Part shown: one piece after another, positions 1 to 10,079 of the stretch
Numbering within the stretch: the stretch's first letter is position 1
Layout of the letters: each line of letters starts with the position of its first letter
Assembly: GCF_000169375.1 (NCBI RefSeq)
Contig: NZ_AAXY01000008.1
Location: 1-64,000 of the forward strand
Reading direction: 5' to 3'
Origin: Marinobacter sp. ELB17
Lineage (GTDB): Bacteria; Pseudomonadota; Gammaproteobacteria; Pseudomonadales; Oleiphilaceae
DNA: 64,000 nt
The notes under the pieces: model-generated
What the model saw: the letters and a program-made list of their open reading frames with translations, nothing else
The model's database searches: none
What the model was told of the DNA's origin: nothing
Position numbers and translations under genes: made by a program

Positions 1-45
1 AATCTCTGCCCCTCTAAATCGGGCTGTCCCTCAAGCGAGATGCGC

Positions 46-73
46 ATTCTACAGACTTCTCGGAACAGGTCAA
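46..73 (-). promoter_or_regulatory. Stringent-type sigma70 promoter firing out of the left edge, probably an rRNA operon
   Basis: On the minus strand a TTGACC -35 box (68-73) is separated by 16 bp from a TAGAAT -10 box (46-51). A GCGC discriminator follows at once, and the DNA upstream of the -35 is A/T-rich like an UP element. This is the architecture of growth-rate-controlled rRNA/tRNA promoters. Transcription would leave the window at its left edge. In Pseudomonas aeruginosa an rRNA operon lies near pssA, as I recall, which fits. The RNA gene itself is outside the window, so its identity is inferred. Confidence 0.6.
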
Positions 74-206
74 CGGAGAAAGTGAAAAAGATTCCCCATG
101 TCTCGGTTTACCCTTACTTAGCGCTACAAACGCGCGCCCTTTGCAATTAGAAAAGGGGCCTAAGCCACTTATTTATACTCTACCCACAACTTACTTACAC
201 CCTATA

Positions 207-1055
207 TTACGCTGGGCGACGGGGCTTTTTACGAAATAAGGCCCGCACCGGCCCTGTCAGCGCATACACCAAGAAGGCGCTGAACAACACGGTGGCTGGA
301 TCCAGCGCAATGACCACAAAAATCAGCACCACCAGCAGAATCGCTGCGAACGGTACCCTACCCCGCATGTCGAGATCTTTGAAGCTCTGGTAAAGAACAT
401 TACTGACCATCAAAACGCCAGCACCGGCAACCACAAACAGTGTTAAAGCCGTTAACCAAGCTGCTGGCTCGAACGCATGAAAGCACCAGACCATTCCTGC
501 CACGGCCGCTGCTGCCGCAGGGCTTGGCAAGCCAACAAAGTACTTCTTATCGACCGACCCGATCTGAGTGTTGAAGCGAGCCAAGCGCAGAGCCGTTCCG
601 GCTACATAAATAAAGGTTACCGCCCAACCCAGCTTACCCAGACCATTAAGCGACCAAAAGAACGCCACCAACCCCGGCGCTACACCAAAGGCCACCATAT
701 CGGCCAGGGAATCATACTCTTCGCCAAATTTACTTTGGGTGTTAGTCATGCGCGCAACGCGCCCATCTAGCCCATCCAGAATCATAGACACGAAGATGGC
801 AATAGCAGCGTTGTCGAAAATGCCGTTGGCAGCAGAGACAATCGCGTAGAAGCCCGAAAACAAAGAGGCTGTAGTGAGCGCATTAGGCAGCAGGAAAATA
901 CCTTTATGGCGAACAGGCGCCCCTCCAACCAACTCTTCTTCAATAACCTCTCCCGGCGGGAGCTCGTGAACGTCTTCCGTACCTTGGCCGGCAGAAGCAG
1001 GCACATCTGGCTTGTTGGCCGGATTAGATTCGGCAGATTTCTTTTCGTCAGTCAT
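207..1055 (-). CDS. pssA: CDP-diacylglycerol--serine O-phosphatidyltransferase
   Basis: This integral membrane enzyme makes phosphatidylserine from CDP-diacylglycerol and serine, the first committed step to phosphatidylethanolamine. The 282-residue product has a hydrophilic, probably disordered N-terminus of about 50 residues, then several hydrophobic segments. The CDP-alcohol phosphatidyltransferase motif is complete: D94, D97-G98, A101-R102, G111, D115, D119. A GGAG ribosome site lies 9 nt upstream of the ATG. It is the last gene of the ilvB-ilvN-ilvC-pssA array, an order also seen in Pseudomonas. A terminator-like hairpin separates it from ilvC, so it may have its own promoter or depend on read-through. 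Confidence 0.93.
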   Translation of the reverse strand: MTDEKKSAESNPANKPDVPASAGQGTEDVHELPPGEVIEEELVGGAPVRHKGIFLLPNALTTASLFSGFYAIVSAANGIFDNAAIAIFVSMILDGLDGRVARMTNTQSKFGEEYDSLADMVAFGVAPGLVAFFWSLNGLGKLGWAVTFIYVAGTALRLARFNTQIGSVDKKYFVGLPSPAAAAAVAGMVWCFHAFEPAAWLTALTLFVVAGAGVLMVSNVLYQSFKDLDMRGRVPFAAILLVVLIFVVIALDPATVLFSAFLVYALTGPVRALFRKKPRRPA

Positions 1056-1094
1056 TCCAATTACTCCGGAAAGTATTTGGCCGCAGTATATACG

Positions 1095-1119
1095 AAAAAC
1101 GCGGCCACACGGGCCGCGT
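1095..1119 (-). terminator. Rho-independent terminator after ilvC
   Basis: On the minus strand an 8-bp perfect stem (ACGCGGCC / GGCCGCGT, 5-nt loop) is followed by a run of five T. It lies between the ilvC stop and the pssA start, so it could reduce pssA expression relative to ilvC rather than end the operon completely. Confidence 0.7.
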
Positions 1120-1144
1120 CTTACAAAACCGAAAGCCTGGGCTT

Positions 1145-2170
<1,026 letters not shown>

Positions 2171-2199
2171 CTATTGTTTGAGCGGCCCTGGGGGCCTGC

Positions 2200-2228
2200 G
2201 TTCTACGTTATGAATTCTTTAAAATCAA
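2200..2228 (-). promoter_or_regulatory. Candidate ilvC promoter
   Basis: A TTGATT -35 (2223-2228) and TAGAAC -10 (2200-2205) on the minus strand are 17 bp apart and end about 40 bp before the ilvC ATG. A 10-bp direct repeat, CAATAGCCTT at 2226-2235 and 2242-2251, overlaps the -35 and the ilvN stop codon and could be a regulator site. Promoter strength is moderate by consensus match only. Confidence 0.4.
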
Positions 2229-2249
2229 TAGCCTTGAAAACCAATAGCC

Positions 2250-2741
2250 TTAAAGGCTGAGCACTTTTTCACCGCGAGCAATACCGGATACACCGCTACG
2301 CACTACCTCCAGAACACCGGTTGCACCAATGGCCTGAATAAAGCCATCCAGCTTGGCACTGTCGCCCGCCAGCTGCACGGTATACACCGAACTGGTGACG
2401 TCAACGATCTGGCCACGGAAGATGTCTACGGTGCGTTTGATTTCAGCGCGCTGGGAGCCCGTTGCTTTCAGCTTCACCAGCATGAGTTCACGTTCGATAT
2501 GGGCACCCTCGGTGAGGTCAACGAGCTTGATCACTTCAATCAGCTTGTTCAGCTGCTTGGTAATCTGCTCAATCACCCGCTCGGAACCCGTAGTCGTTAC
2601 AGTCAAACGCGACATTGTCGGGTCTTCGGTGGGCGCAACCGTCAGGGTTTCAATGTTGTAGTTGCGCTGCGAAAACAGACCCACTACCCGCGACAGCGCA
2701 CCCGGCTCGTTTTCCAACAAAACAGAAATGATTCGACGCAT
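2250..2741 (-). CDS. ilvN: Acetolactate synthase small (regulatory) subunit
   Basis: This is the regulatory subunit that binds branched-chain amino acids through its N-terminal ACT domain and controls the IlvB catalytic subunit. The 163-residue form starts at MRRIISVLLEN, matching the family N-terminus. A longer reading of ten extra residues would overlap ilvB and is unlikely. A GGAGAAGG ribosome site inside the 3' end of ilvB precedes the ATG, and only 2 bp separate the ilvB stop from this start, so translation is probably coupled. The ACT motif ENEPGALSRV and the family C-terminal domain are both present. By its class it could also be named ilvH. Confidence 0.95.
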   Translation of the reverse strand: MRRIISVLLENEPGALSRVVGLFSQRNYNIETLTVAPTEDPTMSRLTVTTTGSERVIEQITKQLNKLIEVIKLVDLTEGAHIERELMLVKLKATGSQRAEIKRTVDIFRGQIVDVTSSVYTVQLAGDSAKLDGFIQAIGATGVLEVVRSGVSGIARGEKVLSL

Positions 2742-2743
2742 GG

Positions 2744-4462
2744 TTACACCTTCTCCGTTTTGCTGAGCCACATATCTTTCATTGAGCCACGGGCCACATG
2801 CATCGGGTAGACGTGTTCAGAAGGGTCCACGTAAATGTCCACGAACACCAGTTTGTCTTTCATGGCCAGTGCTTTTTTGAGCATGGGCTCCAGGTCTTCC
2901 TTACGCGTAATCTTAATACCCTCGTGGCCATAGGCCTCCGCGAGTTTGACGAAGTCCGGCAAGGAGTCCATGTAAGAATGCGAGTGACGTGCCCCGTAAT
3001 TCATATCCTGCCACTGTTTAACCATACCCAGAGCCTGATTATTCAGGTTGATGATCTTCACCGGCAAGTTGTATTGCTTGCAGGTCGACAGCTCCTGGAT
3101 ATTCATCTGGATACTGCCTTCGCCGGTGATGCAGAGCACTTCTTCATCCGGAAAGTTCAGCTTTATGCCCATCGCTGCCGGCAAGCCAAAGCCCATGGTG
3201 CCCAGACCACCGGAGCTGATCCAGCGGTTGGGCTTGTCAAACTTGTAGTACTGAGCGGCAAACATCTGGTGCTGCCCCACATCGGTGGTGACATAGGCAT
3301 CGCCGTTGGTCAGGCGGTGCAGCATTTCCACCACTTCCTGCGGCTTGATAACGTCATCACTTGTTTCATAGCGCATACCGTGAAAAGCGCGCCATTCGTC
3401 GATCTGCTTCCACCAGGATGCCAGCGCATCGGCGTCGGGCCTGACCTTGCTTTCCTTGATCAGCGACTGCATTTCTTTCAGCACAGAATCCACCGGCCCA
3501 ACAATGGGCACATCGGCGCTGATGGTTTTGGAAATTGACGCCGGATCGATGTCAATGTGAATAATGCGGGCACCAGGGCAGAACTTCTCGGTCGCGTTGG
3601 TAACGCGGTCGTCAAAGCGCGCACCGATAGCCAGAATAAGGTCCGCGTGATGCATAACCATATTGGCTTCGTAGGTGCCGTGCATGCCCAACCAACCAAT
3701 GTGCTGCTTGTCGCTCGCCGGATAACAACCTATACCCATCAAGGTATTCGTGATGGGGTAACCCAGGCCGCGCACCATTTCAGTCAGTTGGCCAGAAGCC
3801 TTACCCAGAATGACACCACCGCCCGCGTACACAATCGGTCGCTTGGCCGCCAGCAGCATGTCCACTGCTTTTTTGATCTGACCGGCGTGGCCACGAATGG
3901 CGGGATTATAAGACCGCAATTTGGTTTTTTTCGGAAACACATACTCGTAGCGATCATTAGGTGCGGTCATGTCCTTTGGAATGTCCACAACCACCGGGCC
4001 AGGTCGGCCGGTTGTCGCAATGTAGTAGGCCTTGCGAATAATTTCCGGAATTTCGGACGGGTGACGCACGCTGAGGTTGTGCTTCACCACCGGGCGGGAA
4101 ACACCGATCATGTCGGTTTCCTGGAAGGCATCTTCGCCAATCAGCGTTGATGCTACCTGCCCACACAAAACCACCATCGGAATGGAATCCATAAAAGCAG
4201 TCGCAATACCGGTGATGGTGTTTGTCGCACCGGGCCCCGAGGTAACCAGCACTGTACCCGCTTTGCCGGTAGCACGGGCATAGCCATCAGCCATGTGCAC
4301 CGCCGCCTGTTCGTGCCTGACCAGGATGTGCTTGACGGTATCCTGCCTGAACAGGGCATCGTATATATGCAGGGCTGCCCCACCCGGATAGCCATAAATG
4401 TTCTCTATGCCTTCATCCTGTAACGAACGGATGAGCATATCGGCGCCAGACAATAACTCCAC
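2744..4462 (-). CDS. ilvB: Acetolactate synthase large (catalytic) subunit
   Basis: This thiamine diphosphate, FAD and Mg-dependent enzyme condenses pyruvate with pyruvate or 2-oxobutyrate, the first common step of branched-chain amino acid synthesis. I place the start at GTG 4462, giving 572 residues. The family N-terminus [14 protein letters not shown] begins there and a GAGGG ribosome site precedes it. The reading frame stays open for 96 further upstream codons, but that stretch has no family similarity and lies in the leader RNA. The N-terminal TPP domain (YGYPGGA), the catalytic-Glu region (EDAFQETD) and the C-terminal GEGS...N cofactor motif are present. It could equally be named ilvI. 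Confidence 0.94.
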   Translation of the reverse strand: MELLSGADMLIRSLQDEGIENIYGYPGGAALHIYDALFRQDTVKHILVRHEQAAVHMADGYARATGKAGTVLVTSGPGATNTITGIATAFMDSIPMVVLCGQVASTLIGEDAFQETDMIGVSRPVVKHNLSVRHPSEIPEIIRKAYYIATTGRPGPVVVDIPKDMTAPNDRYEYVFPKKTKLRSYNPAIRGHAGQIKKAVDMLLAAKRPIVYAGGGVILGKASGQLTEMVRGLGYPITNTLMGIGCYPASDKQHIGWLGMHGTYEANMVMHHADLILAIGARFDDRVTNATEKFCPGARIIHIDIDPASISKTISADVPIVGPVDSVLKEMQSLIKESKVRPDADALASWWKQIDEWRAFHGMRYETSDDVIKPQEVVEMLHRLTNGDAYVTTDVGQHQMFAAQYYKFDKPNRWISSGGLGTMGFGLPAAMGIKLNFPDEEVLCITGEGSIQMNIQELSTCKQYNLPVKIINLNNQALGMVKQWQDMNYGARHSHSYMDSLPDFVKLAEAYGHEGIKITRKEDLEPMLKKALAMKDKLVFVDIYVDPSEHVYPMHVARGSMKDMWLSKTEKV

Positions 4463-4756
4463 GTTTTCGACCCTCTTCTGCAAATGAGTTAATCGGGGTA
4501 CCACCCCGGCTACCTGGATATACGGTTGTGTGGCTTTTTGTGAAAGCTGAACCGATACTCCATGACGCCCAGCCAACAAAGGTTGTCTCCCGGCCAGCCG
4601 CCCTCCTGAGGGTTGCGGAGAACAGCCAGTCAACAGATTGCACGTAAGCAACAACCGTAACCGCAACGATGGGCGGTGTGTTAGGCGCGGTAATAAACGG
4701 GGGAAATATGAACGGGATTGCCGACTACATCCCCTCCCGCATTCAGGCAATTAGTA
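4463..4756 (-). promoter_or_regulatory. Long 5' leader of the ilvB operon, possible attenuator
   Basis: About 290 nt separate the predicted ilvB promoter from its GTG start. The segment around 4630-4690 is very rich in leucine codons (TTA, TTG, CTA, CTT, CTG) in the ilvB frame, and in a second frame it reads a run of Ile and Val codons. A perfect 6-bp hairpin with a 3-nt loop (4494-4508) lies just before the ilvB ribosome site. These are hallmarks of ribosome-mediated attenuation in branched-chain operons. I could not find an ATG-started leader peptide, so the mechanism remains an inference. Confidence 0.4.
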
Positions 4757-4784
4757 ATTCTGACAGCGGGAAACTCCCTGTCAA
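4757..4784 (-). promoter_or_regulatory. Sigma70 promoter of the ilvB operon
   Basis: A perfect TTGACA -35 box (4779-4784) is followed after 16 bp by CAGAAT (4757-4762), or after 17 bp by AGAATT, on the minus strand. It would give a transcript with a leader of nearly 300 nt before ilvB. Confidence 0.6.
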
Positions 4785-4939
4785 TAGCCGCTTTGGCTAA
4801 ATAGACTGTTACTTATTTGAACCAGGCAAAAGAAAAAAACCAAATGAGCTGGCATGATTGTCCCAATACGCTACGACTACAGCATAATTGGCCATTCAAC
4901 CGTTTCCTGCGACAGGTCAACCACAGCGGACAATAAACG

Positions 4940-5401
4940 ATGACGATACAACTAAAAATAATGGCTCTGTTATTGGCAATGGCGCCAGCCATGGCAAATG
5001 CAGCGACAGTATACAAGTGGACCGATGCAGACGGCGTTACCCACTTTGGCGATCGCCAACCCACAGGCACTCAAGCTGAACAGATTAGCGTAAGGTCTGG
5101 CCAGTCCAACTTCGTGAACAGTAACTCATCAGCCCAGCAGCAGGTGAATGAGCTGGAGCAGCGGCAGCAAGCCGCCAGCGAAGAATCACGCGCATTCGAT
5201 GCTGCGGCTACCCGCCAGGCGCAACGCAAAACAAACTGCGCCGTGGCGCAACAGAATCTTGAGATAATCAGCAACAACGCCCGTATCCGAATCACCGAGG
5301 ATGGCGAGCAACGATTCCTGACCCCAGACGAGATCTCGCAGCAAAAACAGACGTACGAAGGCATCGTTGAACAAAACTGCGGTGCTGAAAAAGCACTCTG
5401 A
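4940..5401 (+). CDS. DUF4124 domain-containing secreted protein
   Basis: A 153-residue protein of unknown function. A Sec signal peptide covers about residues 1-21 (hydrophobic core ending AMANA), followed directly by the DUF4124 signature with VYKWTDADG and HFGDRQP. The rest is charged and Gln-rich, predicted helical around residues 55-85, with two cysteines (near residues 102 and 148) that could form a periplasmic disulfide. The gene stands alone, divergent from the ilvB operon and convergent with clpB. Its ribosome site is weak (AGCGGA). DUF4124 proteins are common periplasmic proteins in gammaproteobacteria with no assigned role. Confidence 0.8.
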   Translation: MTIQLKIMALLLAMAPAMANAATVYKWTDADGVTHFGDRQPTGTQAEQISVRSGQSNFVNSNSSAQQQVNELEQRQQAASEESRAFDAAATRQAQRKTNCAVAQQNLEIISNNARIRITEDGEQRFLTPDEISQQKQTYEGIVEQNCGAEKAL

Positions 5402-5473
5402 ACCCGCCCGTAACGGGCATGTTCAGGGCACACTCAATGCATTGCAGCCTGACCATCACATATTCAAGGCCTG

Positions 5474-8048
5474 TTAGGCCTTACTAAACACCAGCGCGCC
5501 CTCTTCAACACGGGTGCGAATGGTATCCCCAGGGCCGAAGCTGCCTTGCAGCAACTGCTGCGCCAAGGGGTTTTCGATCATCCGCTGAATCGCCCGCTTC
5601 AGCGGCCTTGCGCCGTAAACCGGGTCGTAACCGACGTTGGCAAGCAACGTCATCGCGCTTTCGTCCAGCTCCAGAGCAATATCCTGCTGCTGCAAGCGCT
5701 TGTCGAGAAGCTCGATCTGCACTTTGGCGATGCCACGGATCTGGTTCGCTGCCAAGGGATGAAACACCACCACTTCGTCTACCCGGTTTATAAACTCGGG
5801 GCGAAAATGAGTGCCGACTTCGTCCATCACCAGGGCTTTCATGGCGTCGTAGTTTTCTTCTCCCGCATGCCGCTGGATGATTCCAGAGCCCAGGTTAGAC
5901 GTCATCACTATCACGGTGTTGCGGAAATCGACGGTGCGGCCTTGGCCGTCGGTCAGACGTCCATCGTCAAGAACCTGCAGCAGAATGTTGAACACATCCG
6001 GGTGCGCCTTCTCTACCTCGTCCAGCAAAAGCACGGAATAAGGTCGCCGGCGCACGGCTTCGGTCAGGTAACCACCCTCTTCATAGCCCACATAACCCGG
6101 GGGCGCACCGATAAGTCGCGCTACGGAGTGCTTCTCCATAAACTCCGACATGTCTATGCGTACCATGGCGTCGTCGGTATCAAACAGAAACGATGCCAAT
6201 GCCTTACACAACTCAGTTTTTCCGACACCGGTGGGGCCGAGGAATAAAAAGGAGCCGTTGGGACGATGGGGGTCCGACAGCCCGGCGCGGGAGCGGCGCA
6301 CGGCGTTGGCCACCGCTTCTACGGCCTCGTTTTGTCCGATCACCCGCTTGTGCAAGGCCTCTTCCATGCGCATCAATTTATCGCGTTCGCCCTCAAGCAT
6401 TTTCGACACCGGAATACCGGTCCACTTGGAGACGATTTCTGCAATTTCTTCCTCGGTCACCCGGTTGCGCAGCAGGTCATTTCCATCATCTCGGCTTGGC
6501 TTGCCATATCCAGCTGGCGCTCAAGCTCAGAATTCGGCCATACTGCAACTCGGACATTCGGCCAAGGTCACCGGCTCGCCGGGCACTCTCCAACTCGGTT
6601 CGCGCGTGTTCAAGCTCGCTTTTGATTTTCTGCGAGCCGTGTAAGGCGGCCTTTTCAGCGTTCCAAACTTCCTCTAAATCAGCGTATTCACGCTCCACCC
6701 CGTCAATCACGCTGGAGAGTTCTTCCAGACGTTTTTTCGATGCCGGATCAGTTTCTTTTTTCAGCGCTTCGCGCTCAATCTTCAGCTGAATCAGGCGGCG
6801 TTCCAGGCGGTCCAGCGGTTCCGGCTTGGAGTCCATTTCCATACGAATCTGGCTTCCAGCCTCGTCCACCAAATCAATGGCTTTGTCCGGCAGTTTACGG
6901 TCGGCAATGTAACGACTCGACAGTTTGGCGGCAGCAATAATGGCACTGTCGGTTATTTCAACACCGTGGTGCACCTCATAGCGCTCTTTCAGGCCACGCA
7001 GTATAGCAACGGTGTCTTCTTCGCTAGGCTCGTCTACCAGCACTTTCTGGAATCGGCGCTCAAGGGCAGCGTCTTTTTCAATGTGTTTCCGGTACTCATC
7101 CAGGGTGGTCGCGCCCACGCAGTGAAGCTCACCGCGGGCCAACGCCGGCTTCAACATGTTACCGGCATCCATCGAACCTTCGGCCTTACCGGCACCCACC
7201 ATGGTGTGAATTTCGTCAATAAACAGGATGATCTGACCTTCTTGTTTTGTTAGTTCTTTCAACACAGCTTTCAGGCGTTCTTCGAACTCACCGCGAAATT
7301 TAGCACCGGCAATTAGCGAGCCCATATCCAGAGACAATACGCGCTTGTTTTTCAGGCCTTCGGGTACTTCGCCATTCACAATACGCTGGGCAAGACCTTC
7401 CACAATGGCGGTTTTACCCACGCCAGGATCACCAATCAATACCGGATTGTTCTTACGACGGCGCTGCAGTACCTGAATAGTGCGGCGGATCTCGTCGTCA
7501 CGACCAATCACTGGGTCAAGCTTGCCCGACTCGGCCATTTCGGTCAGGTCGATGGTGTATTTATCCAATGCCTGGCGATTTTCTTCGGCGCCAGCGTCAT
7601 CAACGGATTCCCCACCGCGGGCGTTTTCGATGGCTTTTTCCAGCGCGGCCTTGTCCACACCTTGTTCGCGAAGAACCCGCCCCAGGCTACCGCGATCTTC
7701 CAGCGCTGCCAGCAACATCAGTTCGCTAGAGACAAACTGGTCTTTACGCTTTTGCGCGAGTTTGTCGGCAATGTTAAACAGGCGGCCCATATCGTTGGAC
7801 ATGGCAACGTCGCCAGCGCTGCCTTTCACTTCGGGCAGGCTCTCAATTTCTTTAATGACCGCTTGGCGAATTCGGGTGGGCTCGCCGCCAGCCTGTTTCA
7901 GCAGCGGTTTAATGGAGCTGGAATCTTGGTCTAACAGAGCCTGCATCAAGTGCAACGGCTCTATAAAATTGTGGTCTTTGCCAACAGCAAGGGACTGCGC
8001 GTCGGCCAGAGCGCTTTGCAGGCGGCTGGTTAGCTTGTCGATTCTCAT
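5474..8048 (-). pseudogene. clpB: ATP-dependent disaggregase ClpB, interrupted by two single-base frameshifts
   Basis: ClpB is the hexameric AAA+ disaggregase that works with DnaK after heat stress. The first frame runs from 8048 to 6486. It holds the N-terminal Clp domain, NBD1 (Walker A GDPGVGKT, residues 206-213) and most of the coiled-coil middle domain. The second frame runs from about 6475 to 5474 with the end of the middle domain and NBD2 ([15 protein letters not shown]). Restoring one base near 6530 and one near 6478 rebuilds the expected ClpB sequence across the join and a product of 858 residues, a normal length. Both missing bases look like contractions of a two-base homopolymer (CC to C, GG to G), so sequencing error is as likely as a true mutation. 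The start at [10 protein letters not shown] has a GGAG ribosome site. Confidence 0.85.
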
Positions 8049-8112
8049 GAAGGGCGCTCCGGTTCTTTGTGCAATGGGCCGGTATCGGCCTATTGAATCT
8101 GCTTTGTTACTT

Positions 8113-8141
8113 AATGTAGGGGCGAATAGGCAGACTTCAAG
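8113..8141 (-). promoter_or_regulatory. Sigma32 heat-shock promoter of clpB
   Basis: On the minus strand CTTGAA (8136-8141) is followed after 13 bp by CCCCTACATT (8113-8122). This closely matches the sigma32 (RpoH) consensus CTTGAA - about 13-14 bp - CCCCATnT. The position, roughly 65 bp before the clpB ATG, fits heat-shock control of this gene. Confidence 0.75.
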
Positions 8142-8211
8142 CTAGTAACCGATGGAGTGTCAGAAAATTGACGGGGGTCAGTTACGGCTAGCATTTAACA
8201 CAGCTGCTGCT

Positions 8212-8967
8212 TTAATGAAGCGCTATCAGCGTGGCCATTCGGCCGGTTTGGCCGTCGCGGCGGTAGGAGTAAAAGCGCTGGGCATCGCTAACGGTGCATA
8301 GGCCGCCACCATCTATCGAGCTAACGCCCGCTTGTTGCAAACGCTGCCTTGCCAGTTGGTAGATGTCGGCCATGTAGTGGCCGGGACGTGCGCCCCGGCT
8401 TGCGAACGCGCTGGATGCTTGCGAGCGGTGGTTGATAAACGCCTGGCGCACTTCTGGTCCTACTTCGAACTGGTCGGAGCCGATGGCAGGACCGAACCAG
8501 GCCATCAGATTTTCGGCGGGTTCGGCCATTGCTGCTATCAGGTTTTCTAACACGCCACCGCACAGGCTGCGCCAGCCGGCGTGGGCTGCGCCGACTATCG
8601 TTCCTTGGCGGTTGCAGAGTAGGACCGGCAGGCAGTCGGCGGTGAGGATGGCGCACACCACGCCGGGTTCACGGGTGTAGCTGGCGTCAGCGGGCGGAAG
8701 TTGGCTTAGGCTTTGTGCCTTAAGCTCAACCACGTCCGTGCCGTGCACCTGATTTAACCAGGCAAAGCCTTGTGCCGGCAGGCCAAGGTGATCCGCCAAT
8801 CGTTGGCGGTTGATGGCGACATGCTGAGGGCGATCGTTAACGTGATCGCCCAGATTCAGCTGATCCCAGGGCGCCGCGCTAACGCCGCCCTGGCGGGTGC
8901 TGCTGAACGCCTGTACGCTGGCCGGAGCTGGCCAGACAGGCGCTATTAACTGCAGATCAGAATTCAT
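8212..8967 (-). CDS. pgeF: Peptidoglycan editing factor PgeF (YfiH/laccase-domain family)
   Basis: This cytosolic family enzyme removes L-Ser wrongly built into the muropeptide precursor in place of L-Ala. Purine nucleoside phosphorylase and polyphenol oxidase activities have also been reported for family members. The 251-residue length is typical. The three metal ligands are visible as H75 (QVHGTD), C112 (TADCLP) and H129 (HAGWRS). The gene overlaps the end of rluD by 11 bp, implying translational coupling, and lies upstream of clpB in the order rluD-pgeF-clpB. Confidence 0.92.
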   Translation of the reverse strand: MNSDLQLIAPVWPAPASVQAFSSTRQGGVSAAPWDQLNLGDHVNDRPQHVAINRQRLADHLGLPAQGFAWLNQVHGTDVVELKAQSLSQLPPADASYTREPGVVCAILTADCLPVLLCNRQGTIVGAAHAGWRSLCGGVLENLIAAMAEPAENLMAWFGPAIGSDQFEVGPEVRQAFINHRSQASSAFASRGARPGHYMADIYQLARQRLQQAGVSSIDGGGLCTVSDAQRFYSYRRDGQTGRMATLIALH

Positions 8968-9934
8968 CGTTTTCCATATCTTTTACGTGCTTACGCAGTG
9001 CTGCCAGCAGCAGCTGGAAATCCTCTGGCAAGGGCACATCCCAACTCATTGTTTCGCCGGTTTGCGGGTGTTCCAGGGTCAGCTGACGCGCGTGCAGGGC
9101 CTGGCGATGAAAGCCAGACAGCACTTCGCGCAACTCTTCGGTAGTGCCTTTGGGCAAACGCAGGCGGCCGCCGTAGACAGGATCGCCCACCAGCGGGTGT
9201 TTCACGTGGGTCAGATGCACACGAATCTGGTGGGTACGTCCGCTTTCCAGTTTGCAGCGCACATGAGTGTGGGCCGAAAAGCGCTCAATCACGCGGTAGT
9301 GGGTAACGGCCGGCTTGCCGGATTTCACCACCGCCATCCTCTTACGTTCGGTGGGGTGGCGCCCGATTGGGGCATCCACAGTAGCGCCGCCGGTCAGTGT
9401 GCCTACTACAACGGCTTCGTATTCACGGCCCATGGTGCGGGTTTGCAGCTGGTTTACCAGCGAGGTGTGAGCAATCAGGCTGCGCGCCACTACCATGACG
9501 CCGGAAGTGTCTTTATCCAGGCGGTGCACAATGCCGGCGCGCGGCAGGTTTTCTACTTCCGGCGCTATATTCAGTATCGCGTTCACCAGGGTACCGTCGG
9601 CATGACCAGCCGCCGGGTGCACCACCAAACCGGCTGGCTTGTTGATGATCAGTATGTGCTCGTCTTCATAAACAATATCCAGGGTGATGGCTTCTGCCTG
9701 CCAGGTCACCTGCGCTTCCGGTTCGGCATCCAGCTCGAGCTTGTCACCCAGCATCACTTTATCACGGGGTTTGCACTGGCCGCCGTTCACAGTCAGGGCG
9801 CCGCTTTTTACCCAGGATTGCAGGCGCGAGCGTGAGTGCTCGGGCATTAGCTCTGCGGCGGCCTGGTCCAGGCGCTTGTCGCTCAGTTTGGGTGGTATTA
9901 CAAAACTGGCGATAATTCGGTTTTCAGCTGACAT
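8957..9934 (-). CDS. rluD: 23S rRNA pseudouridine(1911/1915/1917) synthase RluD
   Basis: RluD converts three uridines of helix 69 in 23S rRNA to pseudouridine during late 50S assembly. The 325-residue protein has an N-terminal S4 RNA-binding domain (about residues 18-70, RLDQAAAELMPEHSRSRLQ). The RluA-type catalytic domain follows, with the HRLDKDTSG motif at 137-145, whose D140 is the catalytic aspartate. It is divergent from bamD, the usual rluD/bamD arrangement. The C-terminus, KDMENDEF, overlaps the pgeF start. Confidence 0.94.
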   Translation of the reverse strand: MSAENRIIASFVIPPKLSDKRLDQAAAELMPEHSRSRLQSWVKSGALTVNGGQCKPRDKVMLGDKLELDAEPEAQVTWQAEAITLDIVYEDEHILIINKPAGLVVHPAAGHADGTLVNAILNIAPEVENLPRAGIVHRLDKDTSGVMVVARSLIAHTSLVNQLQTRTMGREYEAVVVGTLTGGATVDAPIGRHPTERKRMAVVKSGKPAVTHYRVIERFSAHTHVRCKLESGRTHQIRVHLTHVKHPLVGDPVYGGRLRLPKGTTEELREVLSGFHRQALHARQLTLEHPQTGETMSWDVPLPEDFQLLLAALRKHVKDMENDEF

Positions 9935-10009
9935 TAAGCCCCCAGGGCCTGGTTGTGTTACGTTTGGCTCATATTACGACAAACAGCCGGGCTTCTGTTG
10001 TGCTTCTAC

Positions 10010-10038
10010 TGCACATCCAGTGCCTTCCCCGTTACAAT
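10010..10038 (+). promoter_or_regulatory. Candidate bamD promoter
   Basis: TGCACA (10010-10015) and TACAAT (10033-10038) are separated by 17 bp. The -10 box matches five of six consensus bases and the -35 four of six. The -10 ends about 40 bp before the bamD ATG, a sensible 5' UTR. Confidence 0.45.
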
Positions 10039-10079
10039 GGCGGCTCTTTGAACTTTTCGACATTATACGGGATTCCGGC

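Noticed and set aside
4463-4750. A 96-residue N-terminal extension of IlvB
   Set aside because: It has no family similarity and falls after the promoter in the leader. GTG 4462 has a good ribosome site and the correct N-terminus.
5404-5480. Terminators between the DUF4124 gene and clpB
   Set aside because: Two short hairpins are present (GCCCG/CGGGC and AAGGCC/GGCCTT) but neither has a T run, and one overlaps the clpB stop codon.
9684-10079. An N-terminal extension of bamD by 132 codons
   Set aside because: This part is antisense to rluD and would place the lipoprotein signal peptide in the middle of the protein.
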